The translations under genes and the position numbers were made by a program. The notes under the pieces were generated by a model, which saw nothing but the letters and a program-made list of their open reading frames with translations, did not search any database and was not told where the DNA came from. This document shows positions 13,068-19,025 of a stretch of DNA of 19,025 nt, in pieces (positions within the stretch are counted from its first letter, which is position 1; each line of letters starts with the position of its first letter). The DNA is from an uncultured Bacilli bacterium (GTDB lineage Bacteria; Bacillota_I; Bacilli_A; RF39; UBA660): NCBI GenBank assembly GCA_934102255.1, contig CAKOSN010000035.1, positions 1-19,025 of the forward strand, written 5' to 3'.

Positions 13068-15519
13068 ACGCTATAGCCCCTAACCTAACGAAATACTGAT
13101 TCCTTGGATCATCACATAATGATGATGTAAAACAATTTTTAAATGTTTCAGAATTAAAATAATAATTTCCATCTTTTTCATAAATAATTTTCTTCAGTTG
13201 ATTCACCGATGCTCCGAATAATAAATAATCAGTGCTAAAACCTGCTGCTCGTCCAACATATCCAAAGTGATAATTTCCTAAATCTTGCGGTTCCATAAAT
13301 AATCCATCATAGCAGATAGTTTTATTTTTCCATTCTGGTTGTCGTTTTAAATCATAAACCATCTTATCGTCAACCAACTCTATCAATTTTAGACTTCTTT
13401 TAATAAATCCTAATTTTTTTAATTCTTTCTCTGCTTTTGAAGCATTATTTTTCAAAAGTTTATGAAACTCCTCATCATCTAGCGGACACACATTATATTG
13501 GGTCTGAACATTTGAAATTTCCTTCATAGCTTTATCAGTTTGTTTAGTCGTATTTTTCTTAAATAACCAACCGATAAGTTTCCTTAAAAAATTTCCGCCT
13601 ATATCAATATTATTTATTCCATTATTATTACAATACGTATACATATTGAATCCAATAACTCCTGTATTTGTGGAAATATAACCATCACAATTAATAAACC
13701 TTCCCATACTAGGACTATAATATCTACTATTTAAATAATAAAGATTAGTTTCTGTATCATAATAGTATGACCTATATCTAAATGGGTTTATTATAGCAAC
13801 ATTTGAAGTATCTGTTATATCTTTACCAGCACTATCTTTTATAGATAAGATATTACCATAAGCATCATAATTATATGTACATACTTCTTTATAGTTACTA
13901 TCATAGATACCAATAATATCATCAAAAGCATTTTTCTTATAATAATAAGTATTTCCTTGATATGTAAAACCTAAGAGATTATTACTGTCATCTCGTAAAA
14001 AGTATAGCATATAATTCTTATGTTTTTCAATAACTATACTACTATTTTCTAAACAATAAGATATTTCTTCATTATTTAATATTTTCTTAGTACGAATACC
14101 ATTTCTATCATACTTATATGATACATTTAAGTTAGTATTACTAATACTTTGTAATTCTCTACCATTACTCCAATTATAAGTAGTATTACCTATTTTTAAT
14201 GGATTACCTATATTATCATAAGTAATAGTATCATTATTAAACTTAGTTAATTGGTCTTTATAATTAGTATTACCATAAGTATAAGTATCAGTATTTATTA
14301 AAGTAGTAGTATTAAGTTTATAAGTACTCTTAGATAAGATATTACCATAATTATCGTAAGTATATTTATAAGTAATATTATTACTATAATTATTATCTAA
14401 TATTAACTGATTATTAACATCATACTCATATTCATTTAATACTTTATTATTTAAATTAATTTTAATAATATTATATAAATCATCATAAATATATTCATAA
14501 GTATCATTATCTATTTTTAAAGTATGTAATAAATATGATGTTTTATTGCCTAAGTTATAATAAGTATACTCTACTCTTAAATTATCATTTATATTTTTAG
14601 ATTTTAATCTATTTAAAGCATCATATTCATAATTTAAGTCATTATTATCTAGTGTTACTTTAGTAATAATATCATCTTTATTATAAGTATATTCTACGAC
14701 ATTATTATTATATTTCTTTTTAACTATATTATTATTTTTATCATAAGTATAATAAATAGAATTAGTTTCTTTATCACTTACAGTGTCATATTTAACTAAT
14801 CTACTAGCTAAATCATAATAATAGTTATAAGTATATTCATTACTCTTTATTTTAGATAGTCTACCTAAATTATCATAAGTATATTTATATTTATTAGTAT
14901 TCTTATTAATAGTATCTATTCTATCTAAGTAATCATAAGTATAATTGATATTAGTATTATTACCATATTTAATATTAATTAAATTACCATTATTTTTTTC
15001 ATATTCATTAGTTACTAAAGTAGTGTTATTAATTTTAACTTCTTTATTATTTAAGAAATTATCATAAGTAAAGTTATAAGTTTTATTACCTAAAACAATA
15101 CTAGATAAGTTATCTTTAGTGTATATATATTCAATAGAATTATTATTTTTAGTAACCTTAGTTAATTGTTCTTTATCATTATAAAGATAAGTAGTAATAT
15201 TTCCAGTAGCATCAGTTACACTCTTAGTTAAACCAGTTATTGGGTCAATATCATATTTAGTTACTTTATCTAAAGAGTCAGTGGTACTTTCAAGTAATTT
15301 ACCGTCTTTACTATAAGTAGCAGTAGTTTCAATGAATTTTTTATATTTAATATTTTCAAAATAAAATTCATTAATGAAGTTATCTTCAATATAGTCATCA
15401 ATAGTTAATTTATTATTTTTATAAACCAAACATTTATTAGTATCTTCAATTAAAATAGAATATGTACCATTGTTATGAGGCTCTAATTTTATATTAGTAG
15501 CTTCACTCATTGTTCGCAC
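13048..15519 (-). CDS. RHS/YD-repeat polymorphic toxin, 5'-truncated, with toxin-44-like tip
   Basis: The 823 residues given run from a GTG at 15519, but the same frame stays open to 15708 after a TAG at 15709-15711. No start codon there has a ribosome binding site, so the normal N-terminus (signal peptide, leading domains) is missing. Residues ~50-530 are degenerate YD repeats ('YTYDNLGRLSKIKSN', 'YEYDALNRLKSKN'). The RHS core follows ('PFRYRSYYYDTETNLYYLNSRYYSPSMGRFINCDG', ending 'NNGINNIDIGGN' near 643). The tip, residues ~644-823, contains 'DLGNYHFGYVGRAAGF', 'LLFGASVNQ' and 'CDDPRNQYFVRLG', which resembles bacterial toxin 44 (predicted RNase); this is recalled, not searched. The frame begins just after the terminator of the RelB-like gene. 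It is either a silent cassette that can recombine into a full gene or a decaying copy. Confidence 0.82.
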   Translation of the reverse strand: MRTMSEATNIKLEPHNNGTYSILIEDTNKCLVYKNNKLTIDDYIEDNFINEFYFENIKYKKFIETTATYSKDGKLLESTTDSLDKVTKYDIDPITGLTKSVTDATGNITTYLYNDKEQLTKVTKNNNSIEYIYTKDNLSSIVLGNKTYNFTYDNFLNNKEVKINNTTLVTNEYEKNNGNLINIKYGNNTNINYTYDYLDRIDTINKNTNKYKYTYDNLGRLSKIKSNEYTYNYYYDLASRLVKYDTVSDKETNSIYYTYDKNNNIVKKKYNNNVVEYTYNKDDIITKVTLDNNDLNYEYDALNRLKSKNINDNLRVEYTYYNLGNKTSYLLHTLKIDNDTYEYIYDDLYNIIKINLNNKVLNEYEYDVNNQLILDNNYSNNITYKYTYDNYGNILSKSTYKLNTTTLINTDTYTYGNTNYKDQLTKFNNDTITYDNIGNPLKIGNTTYNWSNGRELQSISNTNLNVSYKYDRNGIRTKKILNNEEISYCLENSSIVIEKHKNYMLYFLRDDSNNLLGFTYQGNTYYYKKNAFDDIIGIYDSNYKEVCTYNYDAYGNILSIKDSAGKDITDTSNVAIINPFRYRSYYYDTETNLYYLNSRYYSPSMGRFINCDGYISTNTGVIGFNMYTYCNNNGINNIDIGGNFLRKLIGWLFKKNTTKQTDKAMKEISNVQTQYNVCPLDDEEFHKLLKNNASKAEKELKKLGFIKRSLKLIELVDDKMVYDLKRQPEWKNKTICYDGLFMEPQDLGNYHFGYVGRAAGFSTDYLLFGASVNQLKKIIYEKDGNYYFNSETFKNCFTSSLCDDPRNQYFVRLGAIAYDKENS

Positions 15520-15676
15520 TAATGATATTTCATTATTATGAACATTAAAGTAATATGGTAAGATACTACCTCTTAAATAATAATTATCATCAACATGCGA
15601 TATTTGCCAAGTATCAATACTACATTTAGGTTCTTCTAAACTGATTTTACAATCATAGTAATCACATTTTAAATAT

Positions 15677-15710
15677 AAAAAAGCCTTTAAGCATATTCCA
15701 CTTAAAGACT
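15677..15710 (-). terminator. Terminator of the RelB-like gene
   Basis: On the minus strand AGTCTTTAAG and CTTAAAGGCT pair over 10 bp (one G-U) around a nine-base loop and are followed by TTTTT. It lies 25 bp past the RelB-like stop and exactly abuts the open RHS frame. Confidence 0.85.
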
Positions 15711-15734
15711 AGAAATTAAAAACTAATTAAAGAA

Positions 15735-16007
15735 TTAATCGCAATCGCATTCATCACAATCACAGCCGTCATCATCACAATCACAACCGCAACCACAATG
15801 TCCACAGCAATCATCGAAATCATCATCAAAATTATCATCGAAGCCTACATGAAAAGGTATACCCATATCACGTAGTGCTGCTGCTAAGAAAATATTGATA
15901 GCTGTTTCAGTATCTAAACCTAAATGATGAAATAATTCATCGCAAGCCTCTTTTAATTCCTTATTAACTTTAACCTCAGTTACTTCTGTTAGTTTATCTT
16001 TTTCCAT
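15735..16007 (-). CDS. RelB/DinJ-like antitoxin with Cys/Asp-rich C-terminal tail, no toxin partner
   Basis: The 90-residue product starts at ATG with AGGAG about 9 bp upstream. Residues 12-55 fit the RelB/DinJ ribbon-helix-helix family: 'VKVNKELKEACDELFHHLGLDTETAINIFLAAALRDMGIPFHVG', including the typical 'GL....AI.IFL......GIPF' pattern. From residue 56 it changes to an acidic stretch (FDDNFDDDFDD) and then a 24-residue tail with 10 Cys, one His and many Asp, mostly in C-G-C and C-D-C steps. Normal DinJ proteins end near the 'IPF' segment. No RelE/YafQ-type toxin gene adjoins: the next gene downstream is the truncated RHS frame and upstream is the divergent gmk. The tail suggests metal binding, so a metal-sensing regulator built on an antitoxin fold is possible; that is an inference. 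Confidence 0.8.
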   Translation of the reverse strand: MEKDKLTEVTEVKVNKELKEACDELFHHLGLDTETAINIFLAAALRDMGIPFHVGFDDNFDDDFDDCCGHCGCGCDCDDDGCDCDECDCD

Positions 16008-16029
16008 AAATAAATCTCCTTCTAAAACT

Positions 16030-16035
16030 ATTATA
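16030..16035 (-). promoter_or_regulatory. -10 element for the RelB-like gene
   Basis: A perfect minus-strand TATAAT about 23 bp upstream of the ATG. No convincing -35 is found at 16-18 bp, so only the -10 is marked. The leader would be about 16 nt. Confidence 0.4.
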
Positions 16036-16106
16036 CCCGACTTCTAGAAAAAATACTATCTAATTTAAACTTTAAATTAAGAATATTTTTTACTAACGAT
16101 TTTTAG

Positions 16107-16135
16107 TTTACAATAAGATAATTGCATGGTATACT
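16107..16135 (+). promoter_or_regulatory. Promoter for gmk and the methyltransferase gene
   Basis: TTTACA (16107-16112), a 17-bp spacer and TATACT (16130-16135) with an upstream TGG giving an extended -10. It sits 25 bp before the gmk start codon and diverges from the RelB-like gene. Confidence 0.65.
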
Positions 16136-16160
16136 ATAAAAAATTTTAGGAGGATTTGTT

Positions 16161-16859
16161 ATGAGTAAAATGGTAAAAGAACAAGAACAAGGAAATTTAA
16201 TTGTCTTAAGTGGCCCTTCTGGTGCTGGTAAAGATAGTATAATTAATGAACTTAAAAATTATTATCACAATTTTTGGGTTTCAATTTCCATGACTAGTCG
16301 TAAGCCACGTGGTGCGGAGGTTGACGGTATCGATTATTTCTTTGTTAGCAAGGAAGAATTTGAACATCATATCGCTAATAATGACTTTTTAGAGTACGCT
16401 ATTTATAATGATAATTATTATGGCACTCCAAAGTCAAAAATAGAAGATTTCTTACATCAAGGTAAAGACGTTATCTTAGAAATAGAAATTCAAGGAGCTT
16501 TAAAAATTAAGGAAGAATTTCCTAATGCAATTTTTATTTTTATTATGCCACCTTCAATGCGTGAATTAGTAAGAAGACTTAAAAAACGTAATACTGAGGA
16601 TACAGATAAGATTATTGCTAGATTTAAAAAAGCTTACCAAGAGATAAACTACTATAATAATTATAACTATGTAGTTATTAATGATGATTTAGATACTGCT
16701 GTTAAGAAGGTAGAAGCTATTTTGACTGCAGAACGTTTACGTGTTTCTCGTATTGAAGATGTATATGTTGGTAATGCCGAAGAAGAATTACATGAAGGCT
16801 TAAGAGATGATGTCGAATTTGTTAATCATGTAAAAATAACGGATAATAAAGATGAATGA
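16161..16859 (+). CDS. gmk: Guanylate kinase
   Basis: Guanylate kinase converts GMP and ATP to GDP and ADP in the cytoplasm. The 232-residue product starts at ATG with AGGAGG 7 bp upstream. Residues 18-25 are the P-loop 'GPSGAGKD', with Asp where Gly or Ser/Thr is more usual next to the lysine. GMP-binding elements follow in order: 'SMTSRKPRGAEVDGIDYFFVS' and 'YAIYNDNYYGTP', then 'DVILEIEIQGALKIK' and 'IFIMPPSMRELVRRLKKRNTE' of the lid. About 25 residues after the usual end ('VYVGNAEEELHEGLRDD...') form an acidic extension. The TGA stop overlaps the next gene's ATG, an 8-bp overlap, and shows TGA is a stop in this organism. Confidence 0.95.
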   Translation: MSKMVKEQEQGNLIVLSGPSGAGKDSIINELKNYYHNFWVSISMTSRKPRGAEVDGIDYFFVSKEEFEHHIANNDFLEYAIYNDNYYGTPKSKIEDFLHQGKDVILEIEIQGALKIKEEFPNAIFIFIMPPSMRELVRRLKKRNTEDTDKIIARFKKAYQEINYYNNYNYVVINDDLDTAVKKVEAILTAERLRVSRIEDVYVGNAEEELHEGLRDDVEFVNHVKITDNKDE

Positions 16860-17619
16860 AAAATTAGACAAATATTACAATAAGTTTAATGAGGATAAAA
16901 GATTAGAAACTAGACATGGTATTGTTGAATTTCAAACAACTATTAAGAAAATAGAAGAAATTCTTAATAGTTTTAAAAATCCTAAAATACTAGATATTGG
17001 TGCTGGAACTGGTAAGTATAGTGTGTATTTGAAAAACTTAGGTTATGATGTTACGGCGGTTGAATTAGTTAAACATAATTTAAAAGTTATAGAAAGTAAA
17101 AATAAAGATATTAAGTCGTTTCTAGGTAATGCTTTAAATTTAGAATTTTTAGGCAATAATACTTATGATGTTATTTTGTTATTTGGACCTGTTTATCACT
17201 TATTTGGTAATGATAAAATACTAGCCATTAAAGAAGCTCTTAAACATTTAAGTTCTAACGGTTATTTAATGATTTGTTATTGTCTTAATGATTTTGCTAT
17301 TTTAAAACATGGTTTTATAGACGGTAATATCTTAGATACTAACGCTTATGATAGTAATTTTATTATTAAAGATAATGAAGCTACTTTGTATAGTTTTGAT
17401 ACCTTTGATTCAATAGATAATATTAATAAATTATGCCATTTAAAAAGAGAAAAAATATTTTCTCAAGAAGGTTTAACAGAATATATAAGACCAGTAATTA
17501 ATAAAATGAGTGAGGAAGAGTTTACTAAGTATTTAGAATTTCATTTAGAAAGATGTGAATCTTCTTATTATTTAGGTTACTCCCGTCATGTTGTAGATAT
17601 AGTTAAAAAGGATTGTTAG
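16852..17619 (+). CDS. Class I SAM-dependent methyltransferase
   Basis: The 255-residue product overlaps the end of gmk by 8 bp and is therefore translationally coupled to it. Residues 46-54 are motif I ('ILDIGAGTG'); 'VTAVEL' is the acidic end of strand 2; 'FLGNALNLEF' and 'YDVILLFGPVYHLF' give motifs III-IV; 'HLSSNGYLMICYCLND' follows as strand 5. The 'GPVYHL' line is seen in small-molecule methyltransferases of Bacillota, often annotated only as methyltransferase type 11/25. The substrate cannot be read from the sequence, and the coupling to guanylate kinase does not indicate one. The C-terminal end ('YYLGYSRHVVDIVKK') looks complete. Confidence 0.88.
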   Translation: MNEKLDKYYNKFNEDKRLETRHGIVEFQTTIKKIEEILNSFKNPKILDIGAGTGKYSVYLKNLGYDVTAVELVKHNLKVIESKNKDIKSFLGNALNLEFLGNNTYDVILLFGPVYHLFGNDKILAIKEALKHLSSNGYLMICYCLNDFAILKHGFIDGNILDTNAYDSNFIIKDNEATLYSFDTFDSIDNINKLCHLKREKIFSQEGLTEYIRPVINKMSEEEFTKYLEFHLERCESSYYLGYSRHVVDIVKKDC

Positions 17620-17635
17620 AATCCTTTTTTTGTTT
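17605..17635 (+). terminator. Terminator of the gmk operon
   Basis: AAAAAGGATT and AATCCTTTTT pair perfectly around a five-base loop that contains part of the TAG stop codon of the methyltransferase gene, followed by further Ts. Confidence 0.92.
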
Positions 17636-17651
17636 GCTTAACAGTTAAAAC

Positions 17652-17680
17652 GAATTTTGCCACCGGCGGTGGCAAAATTC
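17652..17680. repeat. GC-rich palindrome, copy 1 (downstream of the DUF1016 gene)
   Basis: GAATTTTGCCACC-GGC-GGTGGCAAAATTC: 13-bp arms around a 3-bp centre, the most GC-rich spot in the neighbourhood. The centre makes it directional, and it is the exact reverse complement of copy 3 over the 27-bp core. It lies 31 bp beyond the pseudogene's final stop and 17 bp after the gmk operon terminator. Confidence 0.9.
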
Positions 17681-17710
17681 AAAATCTTATTTATTTTTTA
17701 ATTCATCATC

Positions 17711-18745
17711 CTAAATTTCATCATTATCGCTAACATTTATGTATTTATTAATATCCTCTTCAGTTGGTAATTTGGATAATATTTCTTGGGATAATGGATT
17801 TCTAACTTCATAGGAACTAACTCCTATTGGCTTATTAGAGCCTTTTAATGCCCACTCTACGGATAATTTATCTTTTCCCTTACAAAGTAATAAACCAATA
17901 GTAGAGTTATCCTATTTATGCTTTAGTGTTTCATCAACCGCTGTTACGTAGAAATTTAATTGACCAATAAATTCAGGCTTAAACTCAACATTTTTTAACT
18001 CAACAACTACATAACAACGTAATTCTAAATGATAAAATAGCATATCTATATAATAGTCATTATTTTCTGTCGATATTTTATATTGATTACCAACAAAGCT
18101 AAAACCCTTACCCAATTCTAATAAAACATTTTTTTATACGACTATCATCGCATTTTCAATATCTTTTTCAGTAGCCGTTTCTTTTATATTTTCTAATTCA
18201 AATATATAGGGGTCTTTTATGATATCTTTAGCAAGCTCACTTTGCACTACAGGTAAACTTTTTTCAAAATTAGTTAATTTTGAATTATTAACTTGTCTTT
18301 CGTATAGTTTTAAATCAATTTGGTGGTCTAAAACAACTTTTGACCAGCCATTTTCTAAACATTTATTAGCGTACCAAATTCTGATGTTTGTATCTTTAAT
18401 TTTTTCTAATAGCAAGCAATTATGAGTCCAAGGCAATTTTGCCACCGCTGGTGGCAAAATTGCTAAATCACCATAAACTTCATAAAATTTTTTCATTCTT
18501 GATAAGTTTCTTTCAGAAAAACCAGTAGCATTCGGAAACTCTAATTTTAATGAAATAGAAAATTCTTTGATAAATTTATTGCCATACTCTGAATACTCAC
18601 TTATTATTTTACCTATTCTAAAATATAGTTTAATCAATTCCATATTTGCAGTTTTCTGCACGTTATATCTTGTTTTTAAAACATCTTGTTTAACAGATGA
18701 AATTATATTTTTAAAATCTTTATCTAACATATTATCAACAGTCAT
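17711..18745 (-). pseudogene. DUF1016 / YhcG-like PDDEXK nuclease gene with two in-frame stops
   Basis: Read without frameshift, the 345-codon region matches a full DUF1016 protein. The N-terminal part has 'GFSERNLSRMKKFYEVYGDLAILPPAVAKLPWTHN' and 'KVVLDHQIDLKLYERQ'. The PDDEXK part has 'GKGFSFVGNQYKISTENNDYYIDMLFYHLELRCYVVVELKNVEFKPEFIGQLNFYV', with D and 'VELK' as the catalytic core, followed by 'NSTIGLLLCKGKDKLSVEWALKGSNKPIGVSSYEV'. It is broken by TAA at 18134-18136 and TAG at 17912-17914, at positions where relatives carry ordinary residues. The first piece starts at ATG 18745 with GGAGGT 4 bp upstream and would still make 203 residues without the nuclease core. DUF1016 proteins are thought to act in DNA recombination or defence. 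Flanking palindromes suggest a mobile unit. Confidence 0.85.
18433..18463. repeat. GC-rich palindrome, copy 2 (inside the DUF1016 coding region)
   Basis: GCAATTTTGCCACC-GCT-GGTGGCAAAATTGC, with 14-bp arms. The core differs from the flanking copies only at the centre. In the reading frame it encodes 'AILPPAVAKLP', ahead of the family's 'PWTHN' line. Confidence 0.9.
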
Positions 18746-18784
18746 AATACCTCCAACAGCCTTAATTATTAATTAATCTTCTTC

Positions 18785-18813
18785 ATCGTACCATAAAAAA
18801 GTTACTTTAGCAA
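18785..18813 (-). promoter_or_regulatory. Candidate promoter of the DUF1016 pseudogene
   Basis: On the minus strand TTGCTA (18808-18813), a 17-bp spacer and TACGAT (18785-18790) preceded by TGG (extended -10). Both hexamers match four of six. It lies 40 bp before the ATG. Confidence 0.45.
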
Positions 18814-18854
18814 TCTTAAATAGTATTTAAATATTGCACCTATTTTCTAAAACT

Positions 18855-18883
18855 GAATTTTGCCACCGCCGGTGGCAAAATTG
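18855..18883. repeat. GC-rich palindrome, copy 3 (upstream of the DUF1016 gene)
   Basis: Core 18856-18882 is AATTTTGCCACC-GCC-GGTGGCAAAATT, the exact reverse complement of the core of copy 1. With copy 1 it brackets a ~1.2-kb unit in inverted orientation, like terminal inverted repeats. Confidence 0.9.
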
Positions 18884-18918
18884 AAAAAATACACTACTTT
18901 CCTAAATTTACTTTTTAA

Positions 18919-18942
18919 GGGTGGGTGGCAGTGGGAAGTAAT
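18919..18942 (+). repeat. G-rich dispersed motif, copy 2
   Basis: GGGTGGGTGGCAGTGGG followed by AAGTAAT, matching 5390-5410 apart from a CA insertion and lying on the same strand. Here it precedes the DUF1016 region, 36 bp beyond palindrome copy 3. Confidence 0.6.
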
Positions 18943-18949
18943 CCTAAAT

Positions 18950-18975
18950 AAAAAAAGAACTCAATAAAGAGTTCT
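18950..18975 (-). terminator. Terminator of the edge gene
   Basis: On the minus strand AGAACTC, a six-base loop and GAGTTCT form a perfect 7-bp stem followed by a run of six or more Ts. It lies a few bases beyond the stop codon at 18980. Confidence 0.8.
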
Positions 18976-18979
18976 AAAC

Positions 18980-19024
18980 TTAACCATTCATCATTTGCAT
19001 TACAGCAAGAACAAGTAAAATCAT
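18980..19024 (-). CDS. C-terminal end of a probable membrane protein (5' end outside window)
   Basis: The minus-strand frame from the window edge reads 'MILLVLAVMQMMNG' and ends in TAA at 18980-18982, directly before a good terminator. The hydrophobic 9-residue stretch fits the end of a membrane segment. Too short for any identification; the terminator is the main support for a real gene end. Confidence 0.4.
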   Translation of the reverse strand: MILLVLAVMQMMNG

Positions 19025-19025
19025 A

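Noticed and set aside
16852..16859. TGA read as tryptophan (Mycoplasma code)
   Set aside because: gmk ends naturally at TGA with a complete protein, and all conserved Trp positions seen use TGG.
17912..18136. Stop-codon readthrough or recoding in the DUF1016 gene
   Set aside because: Two different stop codons (TAA and TAG) interrupt it, and both are used as ordinary stops elsewhere in the window; decay is simpler.

Overview
The window looks like a chromosomal segment of a low-GC, uncultured gut-type Bacillota (Bacilli near the RF39 / Mollicutes-adjacent lineages). The clues are the very AT-rich, Asn/Ile/Lys-rich proteins, AGGAGG-type ribosome binding sites, short T-tailed hairpin terminators, and a MurE with the DNPR motif of meso-diaminopimelate-adding enzymes. 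TGA is used as a normal stop (gmk ends in TGA), so this is not the Mycoplasma code. The lineage is inferred from composition and gene style, not from a marker gene.

Positions 1-1860 (+ strand) carry two tandem paralogous secreted proteins, the first cut by the window edge. The 290-bp gap between them is bounded by two near-identical 27-bp palindromic sites in inverted orientation, each built like a tyrosine-recombinase core site (10-bp arms, 7-bp spacer). This is a candidate phase-variable inverton controlling the second gene. Positions 1969-5300 (- strand) hold a membrane-anchored arylsulfate sulfotransferase-like protein, an unrecognised coiled-coil-start protein and a tRNA-Glu(CTC). Positions 5412-9118 (- strand) read murE, a DUF3419-like SAM-binding protein, a small unrecognised protein and a DUF1848 protein with a CxxxCxxC cluster.

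Positions 9304-15708 (- strand) form an accessory polymorphic-toxin island. An RHS/YD-repeat protein lacks its 5' end and ends in a variable tip resembling bacterial toxin 44. A membrane-anchored small protein overlaps it by 20 bp and is the best immunity candidate. Behind it come three paralogous proteins with a shared 'NWLVGDTFA' N-terminus, interleaved with another membrane protein; an immunity-gene array is the likely reading. Upstream of the RHS frame sits a RelB/DinJ-like antitoxin without a toxin partner, carrying a striking Cys/Asp-rich C-terminal tail.

Positions 16107-17635 (+ strand) are an operon of guanylate kinase and a class I methyltransferase, ending at a strong terminator. 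Positions 17652-18883 hold a DUF1016 (YhcG-like) PDDEXK nuclease gene on the - strand, interrupted by two in-frame stops. It is flanked by inverted copies of a GC-rich 27-bp palindrome that also occurs inside its own coding sequence. A G-rich motif is shared between this region and the 3' side of the DUF1848 gene. The last 46 bases hold the C-terminal end of another - strand gene and its terminator.

The points most worth following are the invertible segment, the self-matching palindromes around the DUF1016 gene, the metal-binding-like tail on the orphan antitoxin, and the RHS cassette with its immunity array.
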